From Rhodobacteraceae bacterium D3-12 (GTDB lineage: Bacteria > Pseudomonadota > Alphaproteobacteria > Rhodobacterales > Rhodobacteraceae), in assembly GCA_025916135.1 (NCBI GenBank), contig CP104793.1, positions 3,695,001 to 3,759,000 of the forward strand: DNA of 64,000 nt, in the 5' to 3' direction. A program made the position numbers and the translations under genes. Of this stretch, positions 10,578-18,920 are shown piece by piece. The notes under the pieces were generated by a model. The model saw only the letters and a list, made by a program, of their open reading frames with translations. It was not told the origin of the DNA and did not search any database. Positions within the stretch are counted from its first letter, which is position 1. Every line of letters starts with the position of its first letter.

Positions 10578-11012
10578 TCAGGCCGCTAACGCCGCCCGCG
10601 TCCGGCCAATCATCAACGCGGCCCGCGCTGCTTCGCGGCCCTTTTCAACGAAATGCGCGGCGTAGATCGCCTTGTGATGCGCGCTTTCCTGAAACTGATG
10701 CGGGGTTAGCGACACGCTCAACACCGGCACACCGCTGTCCATCCCGGCACGCATCAACCCGTCGACAACCGCCTGCGCAACAAAATCGTGCCGGTATATC
10801 CCGCCGTCCACCACCAGCGCTGCCGCCGCCACAGCGGCAAACCGCCCCGACACCGCCAGATCACGCGCCAGAAGCGGCATTTCAAACGCGCCCGGCACGT
10901 CGAACACCTCGACCTGCGCGCGCGGTATCACCTCGGTGAACCCGGCCAATGCCTGATCCACGATATCCTTGTGCCAGTTGGCCTTGATAAAGGCATAAAG
11001 GGCTTGTGTCAT
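10578..11012 (-). CDS. ribH: 6,7-dimethyl-8-ribityllumazine synthase, RibH2 type
   Basis: Lumazine synthase condenses 5-amino-6-ribitylaminouracil with 3,4-dihydroxybutanone phosphate, the penultimate step of riboflavin synthesis. The 144-residue sequence matches the RibH2 class known from Brucella and other Alphaproteobacteria: VFDVPGAFEMPLLA, VDGGIYRHDFVAQAVVDGLM and VPVLSVSLTPHQFQE. RibH2 enzymes are usually regulated separately from the rib operon. The ATG is preceded by AAAGGAGATCAAAC, a strong ribosome site, and by an FMN riboswitch. Confidence 0.93.
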   Translation of the reverse strand: MTQALYAFIKANWHKDIVDQALAGFTEVIPRAQVEVFDVPGAFEMPLLARDLAVSGRFAAVAAAALVVDGGIYRHDFVAQAVVDGLMRAGMDSGVPVLSVSLTPHQFQESAHHKAIYAAHFVEKGREAARAALMIGRTRAALAA

Positions 11013-11098
11013 GTTTGATCTCCTTTCGTCATCGACACCTGCCCCAGAGCATCAAACGACGACAAAAGGCACGGAGGGCTGCCCCGCGACATAAGCCG

Positions 11099-11376
11099 TG
11101 CGCTCTCTTCCATCCGGACTATGACCGTCGGCCCCGGACTCACACCGGGTCTGCTTGACACTTTGACACTGGTTCCACGGGTCGATCCGAAAACCGGTTC
11201 CCACTTTTCGGCCCATGGAGACACTGGTTCCACAGCTCAACCCGAAAACCGGTCCCCACTTTTCGGCCCGTAAAAACGCTAACGCCAAAGCCGCTAGCGG
11301 GCTTACCGAAACGCTGCACCTGCACCACCACGGCTTACCGCCGGTGGGGAATTTCACCCCGCCCTGAGAACACTGC
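11099..11376 (-). promoter_or_regulatory. FMN riboswitch (RFN element) controlling ribH, with enlarged variable arm
   Basis: Reading the minus strand, the conserved RFN blocks occur in order: CAGGGCGGGGTGAAATTCC, CCACCGGCGGTAAGCC, TAAGCCCGCTAGC, GCAGACCCGGTG, AGTCCGGGGCCGACGGTC and ATAGTCCGGATGGAAGAGAG. This is the aptamer that binds FMN and switches off riboflavin genes. The variable segment between the AGCCCGC block and the GCAGACCCGG block is over 100 bases and holds two copies of a palindromic repeat. About 85 bases separate the aptamer from the ribH start. I see no clear terminator there, so translational control is possible. Confidence 0.95.
11165..11271. repeat. Two tandem copies of a palindromic intergenic repeat inside the riboswitch
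   Basis: Two units of about 52 bases, 55 bases apart (11165-11216 and 11220-11271), begin GACACTGGTTCCAC and end CCCACTTTTCGGCCC. Each contains CCGAAAA and TTTTCGG arms around ACCGGTNCCCAC, a palindrome I recall as common between genes in Rhizobiales and related bacteria. The copies differ at only a few positions. Confidence 0.85.
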
Positions 11377-11449
11377 AACCATGCCCCATCCGCCAAAGCA
11401 GGACAAGCCGGACCCAGCGTCGCGAACCTTGCACCGCCAACTCCCTTCT

Positions 11450-11490
11450 TTAATTAACCCTTGCATTAATTAACGAATCGCCTATACAAT
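11450..11490 (+). promoter_or_regulatory. Promoter and probable operator of the arsR-type cassette
   Basis: Two TTAATTAA palindromes start at 11450 and 11466, sixteen bases apart. TTGCAT (11461-11466) and TATACA (11483-11488) are spaced by 16 bases as a -35/-10 pair. Transcription would begin almost at the ATG at 11496, so the message may be leaderless. The repeats overlap the -35 region, as expected of a repressor site. Confidence 0.5.
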
Positions 11491-11495
11491 ATGGC

Positions 11496-11828
11496 ATGAC
11501 ACAGCTCACCCAAACCTTCGCCGCTCTGGCCGATGACACCCGCCTCGCCATGGTCGAACGCCTCATGGCCGAGGGCGAACTACCCGCCGGCGCGCTCGCG
11601 GATACCGCGCCAATCTCGGCCCCGGCCATATCGCGCCACCTCAAGGTGCTGCGCGAGGCGGGCATCGTCGAACAACGCATCGCTGGCACCCACCGCTTTT
11701 ATCGCGTGAACCGCGAGGCGATGGCCCGCATTTCGCGCTGGACCATCGACCACCGCAGCTTCTGGGACGCCAGCCTCAACAAGCTCGACAGCCTGCTCGC
11801 CACCGACCCAAAGGGAGACATCAAATGA
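11496..11828 (+). CDS. ArsR-family regulator (SRPBCC-associated type)
   Basis: A 110-residue winged-helix protein: TQTFAALADDTRLAMVERL for the first helices, SAPAISRHLKVLREAGIV for recognition, and GTHRFYRVNREAM for the wing. It lacks metal-binding cysteines, and with its neighbours it fits the ArsR subgroup co-encoded with AHSA1/SRPBCC proteins rather than metal sensors. Its stop overlaps the next start by ATGA. It probably represses its own three-gene operon through the TTAATTAA sites. Confidence 0.88.
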   Translation: MTQLTQTFAALADDTRLAMVERLMAEGELPAGALADTAPISAPAISRHLKVLREAGIVEQRIAGTHRFYRVNREAMARISRWTIDHRSFWDASLNKLDSLLATDPKGDIK

Positions 11829-12310
11829 CCGCACCCGACACGCTCACAACCGACACGGCGCTTGAGTTCATTCGCGACTATCCCGTCGCGCTCGACCGGC
11901 TCTGGCTGGCCATCACCGATCCGGCCCAACTGGTGCAATGGTTCGGCCCCGAAGGCGTCGACCTACATGAGTGCAGCCTCGATTTCACCCGCACCGGGCC
12001 GTGGCACTGCGATATGGTCGGGCGCGAAAGCGGCGATCACTTCATCGTTTCGGGGCAAATCACCCATGTCCGACCACCCAACAATGGCCAAGGCTCGGTC
12101 GGGCTCACTTGGGCTTGGCATGACGCCAACGGCCAGCGCACCCACGAAAGCCACGTCATGTTCGAAGTCAGCGAAACCCAAGACAACCGCGCCCGCCTGC
12201 GCCTCTCCCACCGCGACCTGCCCGATATGGACGCCGCGCAAAGCCACACCAAAGGCTGGCTCTCGACCCTGCTTTGCCTCGATGCCTTCCTTGCAACAAA
12301 CCCCCAATAA
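11825..12310 (+). CDS. SRPBCC/AHSA1-type ligand-binding domain protein
   Basis: A 161-residue START-like protein: EFIRDYPVALDRLWLAITDP and LVQWFGPEGVDLHECSLDF are typical of the AHSA1 (Aha1 C-terminal homology) branch, which folds into a cavity for hydrophobic ligands. The ligand is unknown. It is translationally coupled to the upstream ArsR regulator and followed after 12 bases by a YCII-domain protein. This trio is frequent in Proteobacteria. Confidence 0.85.
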   Translation: MTAPDTLTTDTALEFIRDYPVALDRLWLAITDPAQLVQWFGPEGVDLHECSLDFTRTGPWHCDMVGRESGDHFIVSGQITHVRPPNNGQGSVGLTWAWHDANGQRTHESHVMFEVSETQDNRARLRLSHRDLPDMDAAQSHTKGWLSTLLCLDAFLATNPQ

Positions 12311-12322
12311 AGGAGCCTTCCC

Positions 12323-12637
12323 ATGCCCGATTTTCTCTTGATCTATCACGGTGGCAAACAGCCCGATACGCAGGCCGACATCGACGCCGCCATGGCCGCT
12401 TGGGGCAAATGGATGGAGGACAACGGCCCGGCGCTCATCAATCCCGGCAACCCGGTCGGCATGTCCAAAACCGTAAGCCCCTCGGGCGTGGCCGATAACG
12501 GCGGCGCCAACCCGGTCAGCGGCTATACGATCCTGCGCGCCGACACGATCGACGCCGCCTGCGCCATCGCCGCCCAAAACCCGATGGTGCTGGATGGCAG
12601 CGGCAGCGTTGAAGTGGCCGAGATCATCGAAATGTGA
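12323..12637 (+). CDS. YCII/DGPF-domain protein
   Basis: A 104-residue ferredoxin-like-fold protein of the YCII-related (DGPF) superfamily: FLLIYHGGKQPD at the start, MAAWGKWMEDNGPALINPG in the middle and VSGYTILRADTIDAACAIA before the last strand. The role is unknown; such proteins often accompany SRPBCC and ECF or ArsR regulators. A good ribosome site, AAAGGAG, precedes it. The following 155 bases contain a GC hairpin and a G-run (12690-12697 region) but no gene. Confidence 0.82.
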   Translation: MPDFLLIYHGGKQPDTQADIDAAMAAWGKWMEDNGPALINPGNPVGMSKTVSPSGVADNGGANPVSGYTILRADTIDAACAIAAQNPMVLDGSGSVEVAEIIEM

Positions 12638-12793
12638 CCCCACCTGCTTTTGCGAACAGCAACACCCCCTCCCGGCCCGTCGCCGGGCGGGGGGGGGCCG
12701 CCCAACGGGCCTAGCATCATGCCGCTCACCGGGCGAGAGTGCCGGTCAAGGCAAGCTCGGGAATACGGGACAAAGCGGCCCCCAGCCCACGGA

Positions 12794-13267
12794 TCAGATC
12801 TCGGTATTTTCGGGCCTGATGCCGTCGCCAACGCTGATTTCTCCGCCTTGAACGATCGAGCAATTCAACCCTGAACGATGTATCAAAATATCGTTGACTG
12901 ACTTCCCCGTCACCAAGTCCAAATACCGACAAGGCGTGTTCAGACGCCCGCCCTCCAACAGGACCGTCCCAACCCAGAACCGCTTGCCGACAAGATGGTT
13001 CAGCGGCACATTCTCTGTGGTAAGGTTCCTGCGGTGTTCTTCTGGCGCAAGGTCAACGTCGTGATCCCGCCTTAACGCTATAAGCGTCTCAATCTCGATC
13101 AGCGTTACGTCTCGAATGTCCGGAAAAGCCGAGTATTTTCCTGTTCCCAAAGCATAGCGGTCCCCTTCGACACCCACGCCCTTTATCAATTGCGCCGACT
13201 GCTGCGCTATCATGGGCTGCCTTACGGCTGGCGTTGTATGAATATGCAACAGTTTGCCGTGCCACAT
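12794..13267 (-). CDS. MOSC-domain protein
   Basis: A 157-residue single-domain MOSC protein, the fold of the molybdenum-cofactor sulfurase C-terminus. Family features seen are GVGVEGDRYALGTGKYS, RDVTLIEIETL, the NLTTENVPLNHLVGKRFWVG block and the conserved Cys in LNTPCRYLDLVTG. These proteins are thought to move sulfur or bind Moco. Codon use is more AT-rich than in neighbouring core genes, as in the two genes that follow, which suggests transfer. Confidence 0.85.
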   Translation of the reverse strand: MWHGKLLHIHTTPAVRQPMIAQQSAQLIKGVGVEGDRYALGTGKYSAFPDIRDVTLIEIETLIALRRDHDVDLAPEEHRRNLTTENVPLNHLVGKRFWVGTVLLEGGRLNTPCRYLDLVTGKSVNDILIHRSGLNCSIVQGGEISVGDGIRPENTEI

Positions 13268-13605
13268 GTGAAACCCTCTGCGTCATTTCTTGCTGTTCAT
13301 CGGAACCTTATAGATCAGCTGTAAACGCACAAGGTGCAGCAAACTCGCCAACGCCCGGAGTCACCGCGCACAGCGCCGCCGGCCAGCGCCCGACCGCCCC
13401 ATGGCCTGGCGCCGCCCTATGTGGCGCCGTCAATCCCGGCTCCTTGCTGCCATTCGCTGCGGCGGCACAAGAAATCAACGCGAAATCGGAAAGTGAGCGG
13501 CAGCACTGCGGACTTTTCTGCCGTTGAGTACATCTGAACCAATGTCCGCTGGCGTAATGCAGCAGCAGCTACCGGTCAGATAAAAAGTGCTGTAGGACTC
13601 GCTGT
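13268..13605. other. Intergenic region between MOSC and LysE genes
   Basis: 338 bases between divergent genes. No reading frame looks real. The left part is GC-rich (CCGCCGGCCAGCGCCCGACC area) and the right part is mixed. Both promoters must lie here, but I cannot identify them. The composition change may mark a junction of acquired DNA. Confidence 0.4.
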
Positions 13606-14217
13606 ATGGAACCATTTGCCTTAGCTGTTTTCGCTGCCGCCCTTATTCTGAACGCAGGAACCCCCGGCCCCTCTATTGCCTCCCTTGTCTCACGCGTGAT
13701 TTCGCGTGGCTGGGCTGATGTTGCGCCCTTTGTAGCCGCGATGTGGATCGGAGAAATCATCTGGTTGTCGTTGGCTATGGCGGGCCTTTCAGCATTGGCC
13801 GAAACATTTCATGGGGCGTTTCTAATCCTGAAGTACCTGGGAGTGGCCTATCTGATTTACTTGGCCTGGAAGATGTGGACCGAACCTGTAAACACTGACG
13901 AGAGTTCGTTGCCTAAGCGGCAATCGGCGGGGTCTATGTTCTTTGCCGGGTTTGCGCTGACTTTGGGCAATCCGAAAATTATGGTCTTTTATCTCGCACT
14001 CTTGCCGTCACTGATTGACCTGACCCAACCGAGTTTCGGCCTTTGGGCGATTATTGCGGTAGTCACTGTTGGAAGTTTGGCTGCGGTCGACCTCTTTTGG
14101 ATTGCATTGGCACACCACGCTCGCTCGTTTCTGAAAACGCCGAAGGCGATCCGGGTTGCGAACCGTGTAGGCGCAACTGCCCTCGGCGGCGCTGCGGGCG
14201 TCATAGCTTCGAGGTAA
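13606..14217 (+). CDS. LysE/RhtB-family amino-acid exporter
   Basis: A 203-residue inner-membrane protein with about six helices. The N-terminus ILNAGTPGPSIASLVSRVIS matches the LysE-family TPGP motif. FALTLGNPKIMVFYLALLPS is the conserved central segment. Such proteins export basic, neutral or related amino acids; the substrate cannot be deduced. Four bases separate it from the following GNAT gene, so the two are co-translated. The sequence is lower in GC than the chromosome around it. Confidence 0.9.
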   Translation: MEPFALAVFAAALILNAGTPGPSIASLVSRVISRGWADVAPFVAAMWIGEIIWLSLAMAGLSALAETFHGAFLILKYLGVAYLIYLAWKMWTEPVNTDESSLPKRQSAGSMFFAGFALTLGNPKIMVFYLALLPSLIDLTQPSFGLWAIIAVVTVGSLAAVDLFWIALAHHARSFLKTPKAIRVANRVGATALGGAAGVIASR

Positions 14218-14221
14218 TCGC

Positions 14222-14677
14222 ATGGCGCTTGAAGGCATAGTCAACAAACAAATCGCTTCTCTGACATTCAAATTCGAGCCACCATCGCCAATGGAATTCA
14301 TCAAGTTCCGCGCGGATTGTGGTTGGGGAGAAATTGGAAAGGATACAGCCCAAGCGGCCCTGGACGCGAGCGTTCTCGACCTAACATGTCGGTCCGGCGA
14401 AGAGCTTGTCGGTTTCGCCCGTGTTGTAGGCGATGGTGTACTATACTTCTACATTCAAGATGTCATCGTCAGTTCAGATTGGCGCGGACACAGGATCGGC
14501 CAAAAGATAATGAGCCTCCTGATGGAACGCCTACAGGAGCGTGCGACTGACGGTGCCACCATTGGTCTAATGGCTGCGGATGGAAAAGAGCCCTTTTATG
14601 AACACTTCGGGTTTCAAGCCCGCCCCACAGATCGTCTCGGCGCTGGCATGACCCAGTTTGTAAAGAAGAATAGCTAA
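14222..14677 (+). CDS. GNAT-family N-acetyltransferase
   Basis: A 151-residue acetyltransferase: VLYFYIQDVIVSSDWRGHR and IGQKIMSLLMERLQE form motif A, with the acetyl-CoA pyrophosphate loop R-G-H-R-I-G, and FYEHFGFQARPTDRLGAGM forms the C-terminal part. Similar proteins act on small molecules or protein N-termini; the substrate is unknown. It is in an operon with the LysE exporter, so it might modify the exported compound, which is inference only. Confidence 0.88.
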   Translation: MALEGIVNKQIASLTFKFEPPSPMEFIKFRADCGWGEIGKDTAQAALDASVLDLTCRSGEELVGFARVVGDGVLYFYIQDVIVSSDWRGHRIGQKIMSLLMERLQERATDGATIGLMAADGKEPFYEHFGFQARPTDRLGAGMTQFVKKNS

Positions 14678-14853
14678 GTAAATTCTCGAAAGCTGTCATT
14701 CGTGCGCCGCGCAGCACCAGTCAAGTTGGCCTCAAACCGGCCCTTCGCCGCACGCCACCTGACCGACAACATTGTATCTTTCCGGCGCGATCCGGCTGCG
14801 ATTTAACCGCAATTCTAACGTCTGGCACCGGCGGTCTGGCACCCCCTCAAAGC

Positions 14854-15846
14854 TCAGGCAAACGCCGCGCCGGGCCGCACCTCTGCTGCGCGTATCCCGT
14901 TGCAATTCACCAACGGCGCATTCAGAAACTGCTGCGCGGCGGGATGCGCAGGGTCCAGAACACCCAACTCCACAAGGATCGACGCGATCGCGCTCTCTGC
15001 GCCGCGGGTCTGCCCGTCCACCATTTTGAGCGCCACGCCCAAGCCTTGCTCTGGCAGGATCGCGACGAAAAACGCCTCTGCCCCGGTTTTCAGGGCAACG
15101 CCGCCGCCCATGGCCCGCATCAACTCGGTACAGGCGCGCCCCTCTCCGGCCACCAATTCGGGATGCGTCCACATCGCCTCGCGCAACCGCTTCGCGGCAC
15201 GCCCGCGCGCGCTGCTCTCGTCCATGCTGGCAAACCGCGCCATCGCCCGCGCCATTCCGCTCAGCGAACAGGCGAAATTCGGCGCCGAACAGCCGTCGAT
15301 GCCAAAGCCGGGGCTGGTCTCTCCGGTCATATCCTCAAAGGCCTCCAGAACCGCCCTTTGCACCGGATGATCCAGCTCAAGATACTCTGGCCCCGCGCCC
15401 AGATGCTGACCCAATGTCAGGAAACCTGCGTGCTTGCCGGAACAATTGTTATGTGCCTGATCGGGCGTGCCGGTGCCGCAGATAATGCACTTTTCCTGCT
15501 CCTTGTCGCGCGGGATATGCCCGCCACAGCGCAGGTCATCGTCGCTCAATCCCCGCGCCTCAAGCCACGCGCGCACCCGTTCCACATGGATCGTCGCGCC
15601 ATTATGCGACGCACAAGACAACGCCAGATGCTCCGAGCCAAGGCCCGCCGCATCCGCCGCGCCGCTCTCAACCAAGGGCAACGCCTGCAACATCTTCGAA
15701 GACGAGCGCGGCAACACCGTTAGCCCCGGATCACCCCAGGCCTTGACCACCGCCCCCGAGGCATCACAAATCACCGCATGCCCCATGTGTCGGCATTCAA
15801 GGAAATCTCCGCGCCACATCTGCGCCATCTCGACCGGTTCAACCAT
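14854..15846 (-). CDS. L-asparaginase, Rhizobium etli (type III, thermolabile) family
   Basis: This class of asparaginase is unrelated in fold to E. coli AnsA/AnsB and resembles serine-dependent beta-lactamase-like enzymes. It hydrolyses L-asparagine to aspartate. From the ATG at 15846 (GGGAG seven bases upstream) it has 330 residues. Characteristic segments: LPRSSSKMLQALPLVESGAA with the SxxK pair, ALSCASHNGATIHVERV, CGGHIPRDKEQ and HNNCSGKHAGFLTLGQHLG, plus conserved cysteines. No neighbouring transporter is seen. Confidence 0.9.
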   Translation of the reverse strand: MVEPVEMAQMWRGDFLECRHMGHAVICDASGAVVKAWGDPGLTVLPRSSSKMLQALPLVESGAADAAGLGSEHLALSCASHNGATIHVERVRAWLEARGLSDDDLRCGGHIPRDKEQEKCIICGTGTPDQAHNNCSGKHAGFLTLGQHLGAGPEYLELDHPVQRAVLEAFEDMTGETSPGFGIDGCSAPNFACSLSGMARAMARFASMDESSARGRAAKRLREAMWTHPELVAGEGRACTELMRAMGGGVALKTGAEAFFVAILPEQGLGVALKMVDGQTRGAESAIASILVELGVLDPAHPAAQQFLNAPLVNCNGIRAAEVRPGAAFA

Positions 15847-16027
15847 CTCTCGCGCTCCCTTCACGTTTCCGCGGAAATCCGCCAATTGCCCTTTCGTCAG
15901 TGGCAGATTTCAGGCTATTGTTGCAATGTCGAGTGGAAATGTCGCCCGTTCTCCGCCAAAAAGGCCCGCGAAGGCCGCGGGACAGTGGCGAATGATTGAG
16001 GCATGTAGACAGCTGGAGGCTGTAAGA

Positions 16028-16555
16028 ATGGTATTAGGACGTGCGCTAGGACTGGCTGGAACCCTTATGGTGCTGGCCGGAACACCCGTATTTGCACAAC
16101 AGGCGAGCACCAATCAGGTCGCCGCCAAAACCGACTGGTCGGTGTTCGAAGACAAGAACCCGCGCGAATGCTGGGCCGTGTCGTCGCCCAAGGAAACAGT
16201 CAACACCAAGGGCGGGCGCGTTGTCGCTGTGAAACGCTCTGACATCCTGTTGATGGCGTTCTTCCGCCCCGATGCGGGTGTCGCGGGTCAGATCAGCTTT
16301 ACGGGCGGCTATCCCTTTGCGTCCGGTTCGACCGTGAATGTCGATATCGACGGCAATACGTTTGAGCTGTTTACCGAAGGCGAATGGGCGTGGCCCGCCT
16401 CGCCCGAGGATGACCGCAAGATCCTCACAGCGCTGAAGCGCGGCTCAAGCGCCGTGCTGACGGCGCGCTCTGGCCGTGGCACGCAGACCAAAGACACGTT
16501 CTCGCTCTCCGGTTTCACCGCCGCAGTGGCCGACGCCGAGAAACGCTGCAAGTAA
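16028..16555 (+). CDS. Invasion-associated locus B (IalB)-family periplasmic protein
   Basis: About 175 residues with a cleavable signal peptide (MVLGRALGLAGTLMVLAGTP, cleavage near FAQQA). The mature part has the IalB-family pattern: WSVFEDKNPRECWAVSSPKE, LMAFFRPDAGVAGQISFTGG and the C-terminal AEKRC. Two cysteines could pair. The name comes from Bartonella; in free-living relatives the role is unknown. Start chosen at 16028 because GGAGG lies a few bases upstream. Reading frame upstream is an antisense shadow of the asparaginase gene. Confidence 0.88.
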   Translation: MVLGRALGLAGTLMVLAGTPVFAQQASTNQVAAKTDWSVFEDKNPRECWAVSSPKETVNTKGGRVVAVKRSDILLMAFFRPDAGVAGQISFTGGYPFASGSTVNVDIDGNTFELFTEGEWAWPASPEDDRKILTALKRGSSAVLTARSGRGTQTKDTFSLSGFTAAVADAEKRCK

Positions 16556-16888
16556 CGCGCTAATCCGGGTCAGCGTCTGCCCCTAGGGCTGGCGCGCCCA
16601 ACGATGGTGGTTGGCGAGTGTGCCTCGCGCCATGATCGCCACGCCTGCGCATCGCGCCGCCGCAATCAAGCCGCGACCATCAAAGCGCCAGCCCGCCAAA
16701 ACGGGCGGGCGCAGCGCCCCCTCAAGGCCGAGAGCGCCTTTGGCAAAATCGCCGGTCGGCAACGGGCGGGCTGACCTCTCGTTCCGGGCCGGGCCCATGC
16801 CTTAACCCGCCCCCTTTTGCAAACGCCCCCGAATCCCCTATATAGGCGCATCTCTGCCCCTGTACGCGCGCGCCAAGGAAACACCGCC
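16556..16888. other. GC-rich intergenic region before rlmN
   Basis: 333 bases. I find no convincing gene. A 71-codon open frame on the minus strand (16583-16798) has no ribosome site and no recognisable motif, and I consider it chance in GC-rich DNA. An inverted repeat, GCCCGCC/GGCGGGC (16691-16710), may terminate transcription of the upstream gene. The segment near 16820-16880 should hold the rlmN promoter. Confidence 0.35.
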
Positions 16889-18075
16889 ATGACCGATCAA
16901 CAACCCGTCACACCGGACGTCAAAACCGTCCCCCGCGCTGTGCCCAAGCGCGAGGATGGCAAGCGTAACCTCGTCGGCCTCACCCGTGAGCAGCTGCGCG
17001 ATACGCTGATCGAACATGGCACGCCCGAGAAACAGGCGAAAATGCGCACCGGGCAGCTCTGGCAGTGGATTTATCAAAAGGGCTGTCGCGATTTTGGCGA
17101 GATGACAAACCTCGCCAAACCCTACCGCGCCGAGCTGGCCGAGCATTTCGTGATCGCCGTGCCCGAGGTGATCTCGAAACAGGTCTCAACCGATGGCACC
17201 CGCAAATACCTTGTCCGCATCGCTGGCGGTCATGAGGTCGAAGTGGTCTATATCCCCGAGGAAGACCGCGGCACGCTCTGCATTTCTTCGCAGGTCGGCT
17301 GCACCCTCACCTGTTCCTTTTGCCATACCGGCACCCAGAAACTGGTGCGCAACCTGACCGCGGGTGAAATCATTGGTCAGGTCATGGTCGCGCGCGATGA
17401 CCTCGATGAATGGCCGATCCCCGGCGAAAGCTCTGCCGCGCGCCCGCGCCTGCTGTCCAACATCGTCCTGATGGGCATGGGCGAGCCGCTCTATAATTTC
17501 GATCAGGTCAAATCGGCGATGAAAATCGCCATGGACCCCGAAGGCATCTCGCTCTCGCGGCGTCGCATCACGCTTTCAACCTCCGGCGTCGTGCCCGAAA
17601 TAGCCCGCACCGCCGAAGAGATCGGCTGCCAGCTCGCCATTTCGTTCCACGCCACCACCGACGACGTGCGCAACCGCCTTGTGCCGATCAACAAACGCTG
17701 GCCGCTAGCCGAATTGCTCGACGCGCTGCGCAGCTATCCCAAAGTGTCCAACTCCGAGCGGATCACCTTTGAATACGTAATGCTCAAAGACGTGAACGAC
17801 ACAGATGAAGACGCCCGCCGCCTCGTGCGGCTGATCAAAGGGATCCCTGCCAAGATCAACCTGATCCCGTTCAACGAATGGCCCGGCTCGCCCTATGAAC
17901 GCTCCGATTGGGCGCGATCGAAAGCTTTTCGGAAATTATCTACAAAGCCGGCTACGCCTCGCCCATCCGCAAACCACGGGGAGAGGACATCATGGCCGCC
18001 TGTGGTCAGCTGAAATCAGCCACCGAACGCGCCCGTAAATCCCGCGCCCAGATCGCTGCGGAAACCGGCCTCTAA
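16889..18075 (+). CDS. rlmN: RlmN, 23S rRNA A2503 / tRNA A37 C2-methyltransferase, frameshifted as assembled
   Basis: Radical-SAM enzyme that methylates C2 of adenine 2503 in 23S rRNA and A37 in some tRNAs. The cluster motif CTLTCSFC is present (around residue 145), as are [16 protein letters not shown] and [15 protein letters not shown]. The frame is lost at about 17915: the sequence after [13 protein letters not shown] should read [19 protein letters not shown], then [20 protein letters not shown], which lies one frame over. One added base repairs it to about 395 aa. The break removes the catalytic methyl-carrier Cys (in AACGQL). Because this gene is normally conserved, a sequence error is likely. 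Confidence 0.9.
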
Positions 18076-18304
18076 CACCAATACCACAACGCTTTTCCGC
18101 CGTTCTGCGCGGGGCCGGACGCGCGCCTTTTCCGGTGCGCGCCCGGTGTCCTGATGCGATATGGCAGCTTGGGAAATTGCGGCTGAATTCCGGCCAACTG
18201 TGCCCCATCGCGCCCAATATTTCCCATTTCAGGACAAACATTCGCCCTGACGGGTATTCATGTTGGTTTCATCAACAATACGATTGCCATTAAGGACCGA
18301 GTAC

Positions 18305-18535
18305 ATGAAACACGACGCAATTGATGCCGACATGACAAGCAAAGTTTGTGACATTGTTCTGCGTGAACGCGATATGTCGCTCTCTGAACGCGAATGGAAA
18401 TTCCGCCTGCGCGGCTATGGCTTTGCCATCCGCGACTGCGCCGAAGGCCAGATCGTGACCTCGCTTTTGAAAGGCGATGACATCTGCGCCCTGCCTGCGC
18501 CAAAACCCGTTTACAACCCGCGCTACGCCGCCTGA
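18305..18535 (+). CDS. Small conserved hypothetical protein
   Basis: 76 residues from the ATG at 18305 (AAGGA about nine bases upstream): charged, no signal or membrane segment. The central part LRERDMSLSEREWKFRLRGY is helical and the tail is Pro-rich (CALPAPKPVYNPRYAA). Codon use is normal for this genome, which supports a real gene. Function unknown. Confidence 0.68.
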   Translation: MKHDAIDADMTSKVCDIVLRERDMSLSEREWKFRLRGYGFAIRDCAEGQIVTSLLKGDDICALPAPKPVYNPRYAA

Positions 18536-18595
18536 GCGATCGCCAGTGATGGGCGCAGCGTTCCATCACCGCATGGGGGTCGCCGGCCTGACGGT

Positions 18596-18790
18596 TTGCG
18601 CCGCCTGACGGCGTCGCCCGTTTTGATTGGGTTGCGCGGCCCGACGGCGTCATCCGTTTCAACTAGGTTGCGCCGCCTGCCGGCGTCATCTGTTTTAATT
18701 AGGTTGCGCCGCCTGACGGCGTCATCTGTTTAACTGGGTTGCGCCGCCTGAAGGCGTCGCGGGGGGGCCTCACTCCGCTCGGCCCCCGCA
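18596..18790. repeat. Five-unit tandem array of a 36-base hairpin repeat
   Basis: Units start at 18596, 18632, 18668, 18704 and 18739 (period 36, 36, 36, 35). Each begins TTGCGCCGCCTGACGGCGTC, a small hairpin (GCGCCG/CGGCGT), followed by a variable TTTTAATTAGG-like linker. The last unit runs into GGGGGGGCCTCACTCCGCTC. This tail also ends the array at 1830-1945. Units differ by point changes. The rest of 18536-18920 has no gene. Confidence 0.8.
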
Positions 18791-18920
18791 GGTAACAGAG
18801 CGGTCGCTCAACGAACAAAAACTGCGTATTTCGCAACGCAGCGCATCGAGCATCTAACCAAGAAACAAATGCTCGGCCCATAAGCATTGCACGGCTTGGT
18901 AAGCTGATGCGCGCCTGCGA

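Noticed and set aside
11450-11473. CtrA binding site (TTAA-N7-TTAA)
   Set aside because: The two TTAA halves are spaced by eight bases, and the context suits an ArsR-type operator better.
16583-16798. 71-codon gene on the minus strand
   Set aside because: No ribosome site, no recognised motif and composition expected by chance.
18596-18790. CRISPR array
   Set aside because: The period of 36 is similar, but the repeats follow each other with no unique spacers and no cas genes are near.
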